DNA from: Ophioderma brevispina
Lineage: Eukaryota; Echinodermata; Ophiuroidea; Amphilepidida; Ophiodermatidae
Reading direction: 5' to 3'
NCBI GenBank assembly: GCA_023653785.1
Contig: JAMKCH010014223.1
Span: forward strand, 25,673 to 89,672
DNA: 64,000 bases
In this document: positions 48,271-61,535 of the stretch, one piece after another
Layout: the number at the start of each line of letters is the position of its first letter
How positions within the stretch are numbered: the stretch's first letter is position 1
Translations under genes and position numbers: made by a program
Notes under the pieces: generated by a model
The model's database searches: none
Told to the model about the DNA's origin: nothing
What the model saw: the letters and a program-made list of their open reading frames with translations, nothing else

Positions 48271-51200
48271 TCATAGCGAAATCGAAAATCATTCACCATA
48301 TGAATGCAGGTTGTGAACCCGGTGCCGAACAAAACTTTAATTGATAGACAAGGGGTCCAATATTATGATTAAGTTATGGGGTGTTGGTTCTTCACCCGAG
48401 ATGTGAGGTCATAGCTGGCCAATCAAACTTCTTTCAGGAGTTTTGCTCATCTTCGTTCTTTTTGAATAAATGATTGACATGTGAAATATACGATCAAAGT
48501 AGTAAACTCCCAAGCAGAAGTTGAGGTTATTTTCTTCTTGAATGAGGCTGTAGCTCAATCTAAACCGGGCGGTGTGAAAAACAATTCAAAAGGCCTTTTA
48601 ACGTCATCGAAAATAAGATGGTTTTGCCAGTCCCGAGAATCTGAAGTCCGTTGTCCTATTTCATCCTGATTCATAACGGGACGGATTTACTTATCAATAC
48701 GTAGGAACGCCAACGATGCATATAGCCGTTAAAAGGTCACTTTTTTTAAGGGTTCGAACTTTGGTAAGCGACATGAGCACTCGTGGGTACGAGAATCGAT
48801 ATTTTTCGCGCGGTTAGTTTGCATAGCAATTTCTTTAAAAAAATTTTGGAATTAAGTTAACAATGAGAGGACCAATTATTCTCACAGACTGCAGAATAAG
48901 TCTTAAATCTGTATATTTTGTTTATAAATTACAAATTTTCAATCGGATTTCTACAGAGTCGATGATAAGGGCAAATTTAGTCATCTCATGATGTCGAATT
49001 CCAGCAGAAGTTGCAATGTTACATTTCAAAGTATTTCCTGCGACTGTGCACTTCTCCCATGAATGACTCTTTCGCATGCTGAATGCTGGGGATTTTTACA
49101 AATCTGGTATATTTCATCTTCGGATCGGATTCCGCTGGTACTGACGTTACTGTTAGAAACTTCCGTTTGCAAACGTTGCAACTGTAGTGACAGATAGATC
49201 CAACTATAGATCAACTCTCTCCTCTAGCGTTTCTTCATCTCTCCTATACACTGTTCGATACCACCCACTTGTTGAGAGTCCGTTACCAACCTTCTATGCG
49301 CGCTTATTCCCAACCTTTACATGTAGCATGGTCCTCCCCCCGCCACGCCACCGATCACTCCCCTACGCCTCGCAGCTTTGTCTGATTGTGTTTATTTTTT
49401 ATTCTAAATAAGAGTCTTCCAACTGACTAGTAGGCGTCTGTGGAACTTTGATATTCGGGTTTAATTATGTTTTAAAACCAAAAAATATTGTCTGTACCGG
49501 ATTTTAGAAGTTTTTCCCTGTTGAACCGGTTTGGGTGGTATAACCGGCCACCCCCTTTCGCAACCCAAAAGTGTCCTAACATTGTCATTTGATTTTCTTG
49601 GGCCTGTCGGCACCTTCAGAATGATGAGTTCAGCTCCACCAGGAGAGAAGAGACTCCCCTGTAGCACGCACTAAACCTCACGGAGGGTCGGGGTTTCCTC
49701 CGTCGTCCCTGTCTTGTGTTTGACATATGGCCCGACTTTCCAACAGCGCCGCCACCGGTTTCCCTTTGGCCCTCTCTATGCAGGAGTAGTGAGTTAGTGA
49801 TTCGTTGTTTGTACCTGTATTCCCCTCACCCTGTAATCCATTACGCATTCAACCAGCGGGACTTGGAAGTGACTTTGTCTTGGTCTGATGTGACATAATA
49901 CCGGAGTGTTTACGGGTTCGAGTACGGACAGGGGATACTTCTTTTTCACACCTCGTCGCAGGGCCAGGCTACAGGAAGATTTAATATTAAGTTATACTCT
50001 TATCTTTTATATCAATTTAATATTTTCTGATCTCATTTGGGTGGGGGCCTGAGGAGTAGGCGGATTTTGCGCGGGGCCTTTTCCCTTTCCCATAAGCAGG
50101 TTACGCCACTGCAGACTGAGCGACCGTAACCCCCCAGTTATTCCTTCATGTACCATCTGCACCGAAATAATCAATAAGCACATGTATAGAGTTGAAAGGT
50201 GGATAGTCAATTGCATTTTCTTTCATCAAGTATTACACCAAGGATACACCAAGTACCACAACTGCCGTAGCATCATTCAGTCATAATGCTTTTTCTTATC
50301 TTTTAGAGTTGCATTTGTCTGTCTGAAAACGATACGTTCCCAATTAAAATTACTAACAACTTAACCATCTGAACAGGATTGTTTATGATGGGACAAAATA
50401 AGTCCATTTTGAACTTTGAGTTTTTGCCAATTTTTTGATTCTTGAAATTTGGAACATGTGATAACTCTTGTCATGTGTCGCACATAAAAAGTTGAGAAGA
50501 GGGTATAGAAAAGGAGATGTTTGTGTTATGTAAATGGTGGTTGTGGTTGTTGTATGATGCATGCATGTGTTGTGTACAGATGTTTTGACGTGGGAATAAA
50601 GTGCACATAACAATAGGCCTACTCAGTGTTCTGCCTGTTGATGGGGGGGGATTGGCAGGGTATTAATTCGTCTGGTCATGCGGGACCTTGGGCATGGTTA
50701 CAATGAAATTAAAATACTGCCAATTAGTAGTAACACCACAGCTCATAGTGGGCGGGGGCGGGGAGGGGAGGGTAGACAGATTGGCTTGATTTGGGCAATT
50801 GGCGGATACAAAACGGGAATTTGTGGAACTGTTACATGCATTTACTATAGGCAGTCTCTGGGTCAGTTATATAACAAAATCTCCCTTTAAACCTTAGTCG
50901 ATACATCTAGTATTTGGAATAAATTATTGATCAAAATCTTTGGGGTTAGTGGATTAAACCCGAAACTCACATATGGGCAGTTTTCCACACATGACAGTGT
51001 TCCCAAAGACTAGCACCCGGAAGTTGATGGGCGCGTTTTGAAATTCGCTGTGTTGCTCGTTAGCGTTTGGCATTGTCCTACCCATTGTGAGTCTATTCAC
51101 ATCAACCACAAGGGGGCCGCACCACCTAAATAGTTCCTGGGCAAAAATACCGTAATCTACGTACTACTTTTTAGTTTTTTAAAAACAAGCGCCAACATGC

Positions 51201-51390
51201 TTTTAGGCACAGAATTCTAGATCTGTGGTTTTAGGGAATATCTAGGTCACATTTTGGATTAGAAAGTAAAAAATAGTGTCAATTGAAAGCTGTGATTTAT
51301 GCATTGATATATATAGGAAAAAGCGGCAATTTTTTTTGTTACAAACCAAAATCGTAGAGAACTACAGCCTTTTCGAAGTGAGTATCGATG
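48271..51390. other. Unassigned DNA, partly GC-richer, with one transposon-like end
   Basis: From about 49,220 to 50,200 base composition is richer in C and G than around it. Near 50,099-50,111 the minus strand reads CAGTGGCGTAACC, a hAT-like terminus followed by G/C-rich sequence; its partner was not found. Open frames of 60-74 codons here are unrecognised. GGACAAAATAAGTCCATTTTGAA near 50,390 recurs near 54,168, a short dispersed repeat. Confidence 0.35.
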
Positions 51391-51419
51391 AGTGTGTTCA
51401 TTGAGATTTTGGCCCGAAC

Positions 51420-51915
51420 GTATGCTCCAGGAGCCATTGGTCCAGGAGCTAATATACTCAGGAGACAGAAATCACTTTGATGAGCGAGTACTTCCTGGGT
51501 GTAAAAGGGGCGCGATATCAGCGCATAAGGCGTGTGGTCGGACGGGTGACCCAGCAACAGCAGATCATTTTGGTGGCCAATCAGAGTGCAAGTGCAATTT
51601 TTTTCCGCAGTTAGTAAATACGCAGAGAAACCAGGAAGTACGCGCCCGTCAAAGGGCTTCTGTCCCCGACTCTAATGTTTCCTGGAGCAAAAAATATGGA
51701 AAATTTTAATTTGTCAAATTTTATGTTCCTGGAGCATATTGGAATGTACAGTGCTCCAGGAGCAAATGCAAATGTGGTCCTGTAGCAGTGGAGAACTGTT
51801 TTGTCAAGTACTTGCATACTCCCGGAGCATGCATGTGCATTCAAATTTGGGATAGGGAATATTTTCTCAAGATTATACATGTTCCAGGACCCTTATCTCC
51901 GTACTTATTTCCCTA
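51420..51915. repeat. Cluster of CTCCAGGAG palindromes
   Basis: GCTCCAGGAGC, a perfect palindrome, occurs intact at about 51,422 and 51,752. Partial forms are at 51,440 (GTCCAGGAGC), 51,681 (TCCTGGAGC), 51,727 (TCCTGGAGC), 51,820 (TCCCGGAGC) and 51,881 (TTCCAGGAC). That is seven related sites in 500 bp. The overlapping open frames (51,392-51,709 plus; 51,611-51,880 minus) are not supported as genes. Confidence 0.6.
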
Positions 51916-54900
51916 GAGCATAATGTCGGGTCCAAATTCTAGACTGGCAAACAGTGTTGCAATAAACTGCAAGACTGTCCAAAAGCTGCGGATTACCTTG
52001 AAAGTGCAAGTCAGTGAACGTTGAAGATTTGAAAGGTTAAAACTAAATAGTCATTGAAAAAATGGGGGGCATGCAGTACTAACACACCCGTCCAATTGCC
52101 AATTTGATGAACAATCGCATGGACTTTGAAGCTGAGGCACCACTAAGCAAGATACTTCTGCACTCTTATCATGTGGTTTATTCCGGTCAAGGGCTGCAGA
52201 ATTCGTAGGGAGGGCCATATGGCACTCTTTCCGAATTTAAAAGGGATTGCATGTGGGGAGGAGGTGGCGTTCCTCCTGATTTTGGCAATATCTTGTTTGC
52301 CTGCCGTACGTCACGGGTTGACCAGCTACCCGTGGCTTTATTCCGTATGGCGTTTACGACCGCTTATTTCGCCTCAGTGAGTTTTGAGGTGGTCAATGAC
52401 GTATATGGGTGGCAAAATAAGACATTCCCGTGAGTTTGGTCCCTTCAGCATGCTCAGTCGGCCTATAGTCGTAAGATTCACTATATGTTAAATATAGACT
52501 ACGCTGCTTTAAAAAAAATTCCAAAATTATCACTATCACCCAACGACCCCCATATCTTTTGAAAAAAAGATAAATTATTTACTGAGAAGACCTCACTTTC
52601 ATGACTTTAGACGATTTGTAAATTTGAAGGTTTCAAACAAAGCCCCATTTTGCGGTGAAATTTTAAAATTGCTGCCCAAATAATCCTAGATGTCTTTGTG
52701 GAAGATTTGGAAAAGAATTTAGTATTGGGCTGCCACCACCCTGTGAATCGGCAGCCTCACAGAGATCAACTGCAGTTGAAAGGATTGTGCGGCAGAATAC
52801 TGGAATTCAGGCGAAATTAATTATAGAAGTAATATAGTACGGAGGTCTCACAGCCGGCTACAACGGTAAGGAATAGGCACTCAATTTAGTTGACTGCTCA
52901 CGCAACATTGGTTTCACGCTTTATTGCGTTATCGCTATGGTGCCCGGACTATGGCTCCGCGACTATAGTTGCTTTCGACACCTCTCACCCCAAAGACCAT
53001 ATTTGCACATTCTCGGTCACCAAATACCCCATGATGTGAAAGCGTCAGCCTTATACACCCATACGTCCGTTTCATACGCTAGGTTGTCGTCCCAGGATAA
53101 TTTTGCCAGTCTACAACTTCCTACACCTCCAGAATGGGCCCAAATTAAGCTCCAGAGTCCATAGTACTTCCGAAAAACCCTTCTTTTGCTAAAACTTTCA
53201 ATCACAAGTCCCAAGTCTGGGCGCTTCACACAGCACACCCCTACCCAAAACCAAAGTTTGAAGTTACCCCCCCCCCCCCCCAGGTGTGTGTGGCCGACAA
53301 GTACTTAGTGGCTGTTTCAAACCTGCTGACTTTATGACCATTTTGAGATTTCAATAATTTCAGTATTTTTTTAATGCCAAATAACGTGGTCAAGATCTAA
53401 GTTAGTGCTAGCAATGGGGTTCACCAATGTCCTATCCATCAAATAAGCAATTTCTAGGCAGCCTTCACACGTCACCATCAATTTTGCAGCTTGGTATTAA
53501 CTCGTCTCAACTCCATGGCACAGTTCAAAAGCTGCAACTCAACTACTGTAATTTTAAAATATTAACTCTGCGGTTCTAGGTATGATCCATGATACCCAGA
53601 ATGCAAAAAGGTCAGATTCATGATCATACAGCTACACAAGGAGGTCGTTGTACCGGTGCCCCTGGAAAATTGCACTCATATTGTAGGCTGAATTGCAACA
53701 ATCTAGCAATCAAGGTTCCAGATAAACAAAAACCAAATTGTTATTTATGGAGGTGACCTCTGACATGTGGTTTGCATTACAGTTCACATACAAGTGGGAT
53801 AGAGGAAACCTAAATGACAATTTCAAATTGCTTCTCTTTGTAGTATGCTTTCATTTTGGTATGCAACACGTCCTTCCTAAAACTCAACACATTTCAGGCA
53901 GAGAGCGAAATCCCAATACATTCACTTATTTTGGCTCCAAACCAGGGGAAAGGGGGGGGGGTAAGTGGATCCTAATGAATCATGTACAAACACCCCTTAT
54001 TCAACAACATGGGGGGATAGACTTGGGACTTATTTCATTTTTTCCAGAAAAAAAATCGATTGAAACATTTTCAAACCACAATCATAACCACAACACGAAT
54101 CACAAAAGCTTTTTTTGAAACTCAATAATTTCATCTTCTTTTACTTCAATTGGTGGTAGCAGAAAATGGACAAAATTAAGTCCATTTTGAAAAAAATCCA
54201 TGTTACCTATTTTTTCCTCTGAAAGTTTCCAAGAGTCACAAAATTTTAAGCTCGGTTTTCTTCTAGCGTCAACACATTTCTACACGAGGTTCGTATCTAC
54301 TTGCGTCAGGCTTGCGTGTAATTGTCACGCATGCAAACACCTTTCAGGCCGAAAACGTTTGACATTGCCATAATTCCACGACTTTTTTCAGACCACATAA
54401 TGTAATCAGGATCTATCTCTGTAGCATTTTTCGTTGATGGCTTAAAATTTCATGGCCTAAATATGTTTCTTTTTTTGTCGTTCGTGACCTTGACTTTCGC
54501 CCATGTTGGTACGTATTTTCGACGTGTTGTAGCTTAATTTTCTCGCACGAAAATGCACATAATTTCTACCAATTTCTACTGCGAATCAAAGTTTAGTATC
54601 TTATATGTGTGTGGGTGGTGAGTTACATAAATTGAACCGAAAATTTAATATAATTTCGATATTTAAATTTCTAATGAAGACTCGCACTCGCAAATTGAGC
54701 GCTTGGATTAAAATTTTGTGGTCGTCATATCGGGGGTCACGTCCTGTAAAAAAATACCGGAACTAATGCCACTGGCGTTCATTACTGAATAGCACCATTA
54801 TTGCTGGAGTCATGGATCGGTGTACATCACTGGTCAATGATGTTCAGGGGAAAAAGGAGGGATGACATTTAAGGTGTTTGACGTGGGATTGGTACGCGCA

Positions 54901-55829
54901 AGCTGCTTTACAACCTTCAGTATTCCGTTTATAGAGCCCAGTATGGACAATGGAAGAATTTTAGTTTTGAGCTGCGAAGGTATCATGCGCAGATAACCGC
55001 GAATAACGTGCGCTGTTGCGTTATGACAAATCGCACATTCTCTACCGCCTGCGTTCCTCTTTGACTGCATGCCGAATGTGGAGCGGATTGTTCTTGCCGC
55101 CCAACAAGGCGACCAATTTGAGAAAAAAAAAGTGTCAAAGTTCAGTGGTTTGGCGTTGGTAATGGAACAAAGTGAGCACTGGTGACCCTATTTGGTATTT
55201 CAAAATTTGAAGAACGACATGGGACCTCAACATATTATGAAATTACAAAATTGTTCGAAGAGTGTTTATTGTATGACAACCATACCTCTTTTAGTTGGCT
55301 ATAGCTCAAAAACAAAGTCGGTTTGACCCACATTTTTATTTCAGATTCTTAATCAGCCATATATGTGAATTCTACTAAAGAAAATTTTATCGAGTAGATC
55401 ACTAAACACTCACACCCCTTCAATTCATTTTCACGAAAATGGCACTAATAGAAGTGGAGAAAGAACACGCGTAGAACTGATTTGATAATTTTAGACAATT
55501 TATATTAGCAAAATTATGTACTGGTTAGGGGTGCGTCACCGTTGTAAACGTTCTATGTGTGAGATCTTGCCCGCCAGCCTACTAGGCTTATCCGCGTATA
55601 TCTTTATGTATAATGCAGGATGGCAAAACTTTGACTTCCTACACAAAATAAGCTCAGACGACATAATAATTTTGACATCAAGAGCTTCGTTGAGTTAGTT
55701 ATTTGCTTAGATCAGCCTGAGATGCCTGAGATAGTTTGGCGGTTCGCCATGTGATCCGGTAAATCGGTTCTAAATGTGGGGTTCCCTGTACATATCTACA
55801 AAATGATCTCAAAATGCTGATGCTGATAG
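51916..55829. other. Unassigned DNA with short simple repeats
   Basis: Includes a poly-C run (53,267-53,281) and a small hairpin AAATGGAC/GTCCATTT near 54,166-54,189. Open frames of 126 codons (53,738-54,118, plus) and 78 codons (54,834-55,070, minus, starting MQSKRNAGGRECAICHN) stand in somewhat richer sequence but show no family motif and no splice signals I would trust. Confidence 0.35.
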
Positions 55830-56045
55830 TCAGAGAATTAGCGTTGTTCGTAGTGTGCGTTCTCATATCCAAAGGCATTATGATTATTTTATTGGGCCGA
55901 GCTGTGTGAAAAGTTAAAGAAAGAAAAAGCTTTGTTTTTGAGACATTTTACCAAGAAATGAAGGTTCGATACTGACGTTGTTGGAACCGGAGATCACATG
56001 AGGTCATGTAAAAAACAAATATGATAAGCACAACGGCAGTACAGT
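55830..56045. repeat. Long repeat, part W, second copy
   Basis: Matches 34,250-34,480 (GAATTAGCGTTGTTC, GTGCGTTCTCATATCCAAA, TGGGCCGAGCTG, AAGCACAACGGCAGTA). Confidence 0.65.
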
Positions 56046-56442
56046 AATTGATCCTATGTTGACCTGAATTTAATGTTATAATTTGCCCACTGTACTATAT
56101 AAGGGGGGTCGGGTGAGTTGTGGCTAAAAAGTTATGGTTAAAATTGAACATTTTTCGGAAATAGTGACAATGTGTTATATTCCTGATTAGAAATATGTTT
56201 GGAAAACTGTTCTCAAACAAAAGTTACCAATATAACAATACTATTCTTGATTAGGGGGTTTGCAATTAGCAATAGGTAAGTATAGATTATGAAATATTTT
56301 TGGAATTTCTGTGTCAATACCTTTCACCAATCATCTTTTCAAAATGAATCTGTATTATTCTATAGAATTATCTTAGAAAACAGCTCTGGGGGTTTGGTTA
56401 TGAAATACGCGGCATGGGTAACAGTCGTTACGTCAAAATGAA

Positions 56443-56721
56443 ACTACTTAGGGATGTATTTGAAAGGAGTCTACGTCTAGACCTGGGTTTAAACCAGGGG
56501 TAAGCCTACATGAGGGGCCTTTTTTTTTCCTTTAACCCGAATTCATGTGAAAGTTGACATGTAACGGATGAGCACGGCACCACCCATGAGGATCTTCTCA
56601 CCCGTTTTACAGCATATTTTTACAATATGTTGGAGGGGGGGGGAAAAGGTCCACTCAGGTAGGACTAACCTGGTTGGAACCCAGGTCTAAAGTTAGACTA
56701 CTTTCAGAATACAGCCTAGTT
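56443..56721. mobile_element. MITE with about 55-bp inverted ends
   Basis: Left ACTTAGGGATGTATTTGAAA, then GGAGTCTACGTCTAGACCTGG and GTTTAAACCAGG, is matched in inverse by CCTGGTTGGAACCCAGGTCTA, then AAGTTAGACTACTTTCAGAA and TACAGCCTAGT on the right. Matching continues further in (GTAAGCCTACATGAG / CTCAGGTAGGACTAA). About 280 bp, non-coding. Target duplication could not be read with confidence. Confidence 0.7.
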
Positions 56722-57339
56722 ATTTGCATAGGCTTAGGGAATATGACTACTCTGGGTGTAAAGAAACTTCAGGATCACTTCAGAATGTGATATTTGTAGA
56801 TAATAATATCATGCATATCGCTATTAGCACTTTGAGGTCGTCACCATGCTCAAAACGATCTTTGGTCTCGTGTTACACATAGAATACGCGACTTTTTATT
56901 ATGTGGCGCCAATGAGACCGGGGCAATGAGATCGATCTCAAAAAAAGTCTTGGCGCTTGCAAAAATAAAGCCATACGTTTGGTACTTTTCATTTCGTACG
57001 CGACCGTCGAAACAAGAGTTCGTCACCTTTTCCTTTTTTTTGAGTACTCCTCTTTTTTACTGAGTACAGTCTGTTTGAGTACACCTCTTTTTCAGGGCTG
57101 CCAGTCAAAGAACGTAGTAAATTTGATTCCTCCTTTATGTATTAGTTAAATCTATTTAATGATTATGATCCATATTACCTCACTGATGATCTCAAGAATA
57201 ATGCATCTTTTAAGCGTAACCTCCGGTTTCTGATCCATCACAAGCAAAGTTTTATGCGTTAGCGCGGAGATAGCAGACATATTTCCGACAGAAACATCTC
57301 AAGACAAAAGGTGTTTTGATTGATGAAACCTGTAGACAA
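56722..57339. other. Unassigned DNA
   Basis: Near 57,035-57,095 a short tandem theme TGAGTACNCCTCTTTTT repeats two or three times. Otherwise nothing. Confidence 0.4.
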
Positions 57340-57399
57340 TTTCTGAGAGGGACCCCTTGAAACGGCATTCTTAAGGCGCTTGTGACCAAATGGTGCCTA

Positions 57400-57560
57400 A
57401 AGGAAGGGGTCTATTTACAAAGATTACACAGGTGTCAAATTTTAAATTGATCCAATCTGTAAAAGGTTAAAAAATGTGATTGTTAACCATAAGGATTCCC
57501 AAAAGGTTATAGTTGGGTACTATCTACAGCCTAAAGTTTAGAGTTATAGACTCTAAAACA
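57400..57560. repeat. Fragment related to the palindrome at 8,975-9,855
   Basis: CCATAAGGATTCCCAAAAGG and TATAGTTGGGTAC match the arm near 9,178-9,215, and ACACAGGTGTCAAA resembles the outer arm. Only one arm is present. Confidence 0.45.
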
Positions 57561-57659
57561 GCAAAAAATCAATGCAAAGCGGTTCTCGAACCCAAATGTG
57601 TCGCATGCTTCGCGGATCCATGTTGACTGCACCCTCCAAGTTTATGACCATACAACCAA

Positions 57660-57990
57660 TTCAAGTGATTTGACCTGAATGACCCCAGATGACCTGGAAA
57701 GACTTGAACATTGTGGTATCATATTTGATACACCCATCAGCGTTTCATTTACTATATAATTGTGTAGTGATTTGACCTTGGATGGACTCCGTATGGACGT
57801 TTTGAAAAATGATTTCAAAAACTTTTGGACTGAACGTGACACCACACACACACACCACACACGCACACACACCAATTTTAATCATTCCTACAACTTGTTA
57901 GTGATTTGACCTTGAATGGTCCGGCGTGACCTTGAAATGATCTTTAAAATTTTGGCAATGAATGTGAACCACACTAAGATAAAATAAACA
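57660..57990. repeat. Degenerate tandem repeat with CA microsatellite
   Basis: GTGATTTGACCTTGAATGG or close variants start units at about 57,665, 57,767 and 57,901, each followed by GACCTTGAAA/GACCTGGAAA and ending near GAATGTGAACCACAC/GAACGTGACACCACAC. A CA-rich tract (57,843-57,872) sits in the second unit. Confidence 0.65.
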
Positions 57991-59182
57991 TATTTTAGCC
58001 AAACACTACATTGTGCTTGTAACTTTATTTATGCTCTTTTACACCATTACAGTTAATTCAGAAAGTCATTTAGGATCATCATGTATGATGAAATAAGTAT
58101 TGTTTGCTTCTGAGGAAGTACTAGTTCAATCATGGACAATGATGGGGAATTCCTCTAGTGCTATAGTCGATATGCCAATATGGTTAACAGTCAGATACAT
58201 TCTAGAAAAACTACTATAAAAGACTTAGGTTTTTCCATGGTATGGGCAAGTTCAGATTGAAACATAATAGGTAGTTTCAAAATGCTGTCATTAATGTTTT
58301 TTTTTTTGGGGGAAGGGAATCCAAAATAATAAGTTAGGTATGTAATGCCTATGGTGATGTGGAGAAAAAAAATAGCGATGAATTATGAGAATATAAAGCT
58401 ATGATTTGGGGGGAAACGGTACTATCTTTACGACGAATTGAAACCAAAGCAGGATTCCATTATTTGAAGTAGAAGAAACGAGGCCGGAGCTCCAACTGTG
58501 GAAATAAAAGAATTATTCTCTTGTGGGTCATATAAAGTGGACATTTTCGACAGGAGCTTGTGGAATATTGGCAATCTTGATTGAATGAACGGCTTGAAGT
58601 ATTGATTGTTGTCGAGGGACCCTTTAATACCACCGTCTTGTTTGCTGCGATAACATTATTCTTCAGGGCTCCTCCAAAATAAGAGATTAAGTATTTTATG
58701 AGGAAGATTCCCACGGATTTAATATCGTGGAATATTAGGCTAGGGTAGTGCCATTTTACACTTTCGGGCGAAGACAGTATCATAGTTCACCTGCAATGTC
58801 TCTTAATATTGGACCCAAAAAGTCGCCATTTCAGGAGTGGACAAAGTATAATATGTATTATAGGTACATTCTTGAGCATATTGATATTATTGCAATGGAA
58901 TGATTATTATTGCCATGTAATTTTGAAACAGTATAAAGAGGTAATATCAAAAATCAGATATTTGTACACAAGGCTCATTTGTTGTTGTTTAAAGGCACGT
59001 CGGACTTCCTTTCAACGTGCTTGATACAGTAATAGATGTAATAATTGATTCTCCGCCATTTATTAATCTCCGCATGTAACCGAGTGTCCCCTTCTTTATC
59101 AAAATAATAATAACAGGTGCCATTTAGAGAACTAATGCATATGCATCAACAGTACAGGTGTAGGGAATACAGTGTCCGGTGA
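57991..59182. other. Unassigned AT-rich DNA
   Basis: A 107-codon minus frame (58,460-58,783) begins MILSSPESVKWHYPSL, with no recognised domain and no copy elsewhere. Not called. Confidence 0.4.
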
Positions 59183-59604
59183 ATGAGTGTCCCATACCAC
59201 CCATCTAGCTATTGTACGTTCTCTATTGTTCTCCTGGAATTTTGTTACTTGTCATTTGTTTCAGCACTGTACACAAAATGGCCGCGTCTACAAAGGTCAC
59301 GGTTTATCCTTGACGTTAACTGGTTAGCGAGGGACCTCTCTCACTTAGTTTCTTTACACAATTCTGAGAGTCGTCCATGGACGTGTTCCTAGGCTTGCAA
59401 CTGCACGTAATTTATACTGATATACTGTGGAACTTTAGACGAGGCTTTTGGGACAGTGCTAAAAAATTGATGCGTGCAGCACACAATAGAGAACACCCAA
59501 GAGACAGATAACCGATGTGTCTCTACCATTGGAGCGCTCAGATCATGAGCACCGAATACAACTATCACCATGTAAGATTTGGACAAACATAAGAGAATCA
59601 GCAT
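59183..59604. pseudogene. Two exon-like segments in opposite orientation
   Basis: The plus strand of 59,183-59,330 and the minus strand of 59,420-59,590 are both related to the minus strand of 35,163-35,290. Shared bases include ACCACCCATCTAGC, GTTCTC.ATTG, CATTTGTTTCA.CAC and AAGCCTCGTC. Peptide words FSI are kept in phase in all three (TVFSIESCIHHLF, WVFSIVCCTHQFF, CTFSIVLLEFCYL). The pair therefore forms an inverted repeat, tail to tail, derived from one segment. Donor and acceptor signals are not kept as well as in the 35 kb copy. Confidence 0.3.
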
Positions 59605-60601
59605 TTAATTAAAAAAAATCTAAAAATATATGACATTTATTTTCTAATGAAAGAAATCACTGAGTATGTCTTTACTTATTATAAGATTCAACACTATAAG
59701 ATTATGACGATAAGAAACGCCAAGAAAACAAATGCAATGTTAGAACCATCCCAGCACAGAATAGGAACCAAAGAAACTGGGCCTAAATTTCCGACCATTT
59801 GATTATCACCCCTTTTTATATACAACAATACAAGACCATTTTCCTGAACATCCATTGGGCCGATTATGTGCTCTATTAGAGTTGTTAAATCTCTTTAGCC
59901 CTATTTTCAGAATTCAGAAGTCTTTAGTTTTGATTATATTTTAAAGATCAACAAACTGTACCACCTGCACAGTCGAGCCCTTTCTTTGTATAATTAAGTT
60001 CTGACTTATTGAAGTTAACGTTCAAACCAGAATATACTCTAAAAGTGCTGAGATAATGAATGAGTACATTTATGTTGCATTTTTCCTTGTTTTATATATA
60101 ATAATATAATATTCATTCTTTTGAAAAACAAAAATATGTTATCTTCTTGATTTTCGGCGGTTTCAGTAAGATACGTTTTTTTCTAAATAATATAAAAACA
60201 GTAACAAGGTTTTTTCATGGAACGTTTTTTTCAGTGCGTTTATGCTATTATCTGATTTCTTAAAGTTTGATTTAATACCCGTCCATGTTATATGACCCGG
60301 AAAAACAATCATCCGAAAAAGTATTGCAAAATGTGTCATTCGTTCCCGCTTTCACATTGGTTTGACGTAATATAGAGGTTCGTTACCAATTCACGTCTAA
60401 AACTTTCTTGTAGCTGCATGTCAAAAACCTTGGTGTCAGTTTTGTGAAAAGACGGGCAGCGGCTTGGACGTTCCATCTGGTGAGAATGTCCTGTGGCTGA
60501 ACTATGTTGACACGAACACACTCCACAAGCTATCAGCTATTTCTTAAGGTTACATTTGGGAGGATTCAAAGTCAGTTGGTTTCACATCCAGCAATGACTA
60601 C

Positions 60602-60808
60602 AATCCGTCTTGATATGACATGCGATTCGACCAATATGGTCCCACAACCTTGTGCCGCCAATACGATAGCGAAAAAGGATCCATCAAGCTGCTGCGTGAT
60701 CGATTGCGACCATTTATGAATAAAAACCATTCTTTATGTTATGCAGTATGCCAGCAGCAGCTTAGGTGATGCATCAGGTAGCCTTCCATATGAGACAAAG
60801 AAGCACGA
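60602..60808 (-). pseudogene. Exon-like segment Y, copy 3
   Basis: TTCTATTCCGTTAAG precedes TCGTGCTTCTTTGTC on the minus strand and GTAGTC closes it, at the positions seen in the other copies. It keeps VVLLCLIWKA and, in another frame, a match to the LDG segment; frames are interrupted by stops. Confidence 0.25.
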
Positions 60809-61535
60809 CTTAACGGAATAGAAGATGTAGTGATCTCGAGTTTGGGTTGTCCTGATACATGCTTGGGAAGGAAAAAATAATCATTGCATTTTTAACAAGA
60901 ACGATCTAGTTGTGTTGGTTGATATTTCAATAAACACTGATTTGTCTTAGTTTAAAAACATAAAAGGAAAGGTTATACATTTAAACATGTACTAGGAGTA
61001 TGCAGTCGGTTTGCATCGCGTACTGACCGCTCCCCGTCTCGGCAGGGATTTGTCGATATGCCTTGAAATTAAGTAGATATTTTCCTACACTTCTGATAGC
61101 GTACATCAGAGTTTCAGGCCGGGATATGGATGGACCGGTGAATAAGACGACTTAATCAAAGTAATAAGAATATATAACATTCTGTCTTTAAAGCAATCAA
61201 AGTAGTTACGCCAATAAGAAATATTAAACACAAAACAGGAGAAAGTGGGAGGAAATAAGCGAAAAGTGAGAGGAGAGAAGGGTAGACGAGACGCGCTTGA
61301 GAAGGACGAGAGACGAGCACGAAGACAGAGGGCGAAGAAGAGTGGGTGGCTAAAAAGGGAGACAGGACGAGCGAATGAGGGGCTCTTGACGCAGTTGTGC
61401 GCTAAATTCGCCCTTATTTGCCCCATTCTCATGTTGTTCTGCCTCACTCGACAGTATCTGTTTTGGTTCTATGACCCATACTTGGGTTGCAAAAAATGGT
61501 CGAAGGAATTAATAAAATTAGCAGATACCTATTAC

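Noticed and set aside
53738..54118. 126-codon plus-strand frame
   Set aside because: Ends in a His/Asn repeat, contains a G-run-encoded glycine patch, and has no homology I can see.
54834..55070. Minus-strand 78-codon frame with a C..C pair (ECAICHN)
   Set aside because: Only one cysteine pair, no further zinc-ligand spacing, and no splice context; a zinc-finger call would be unsupported.
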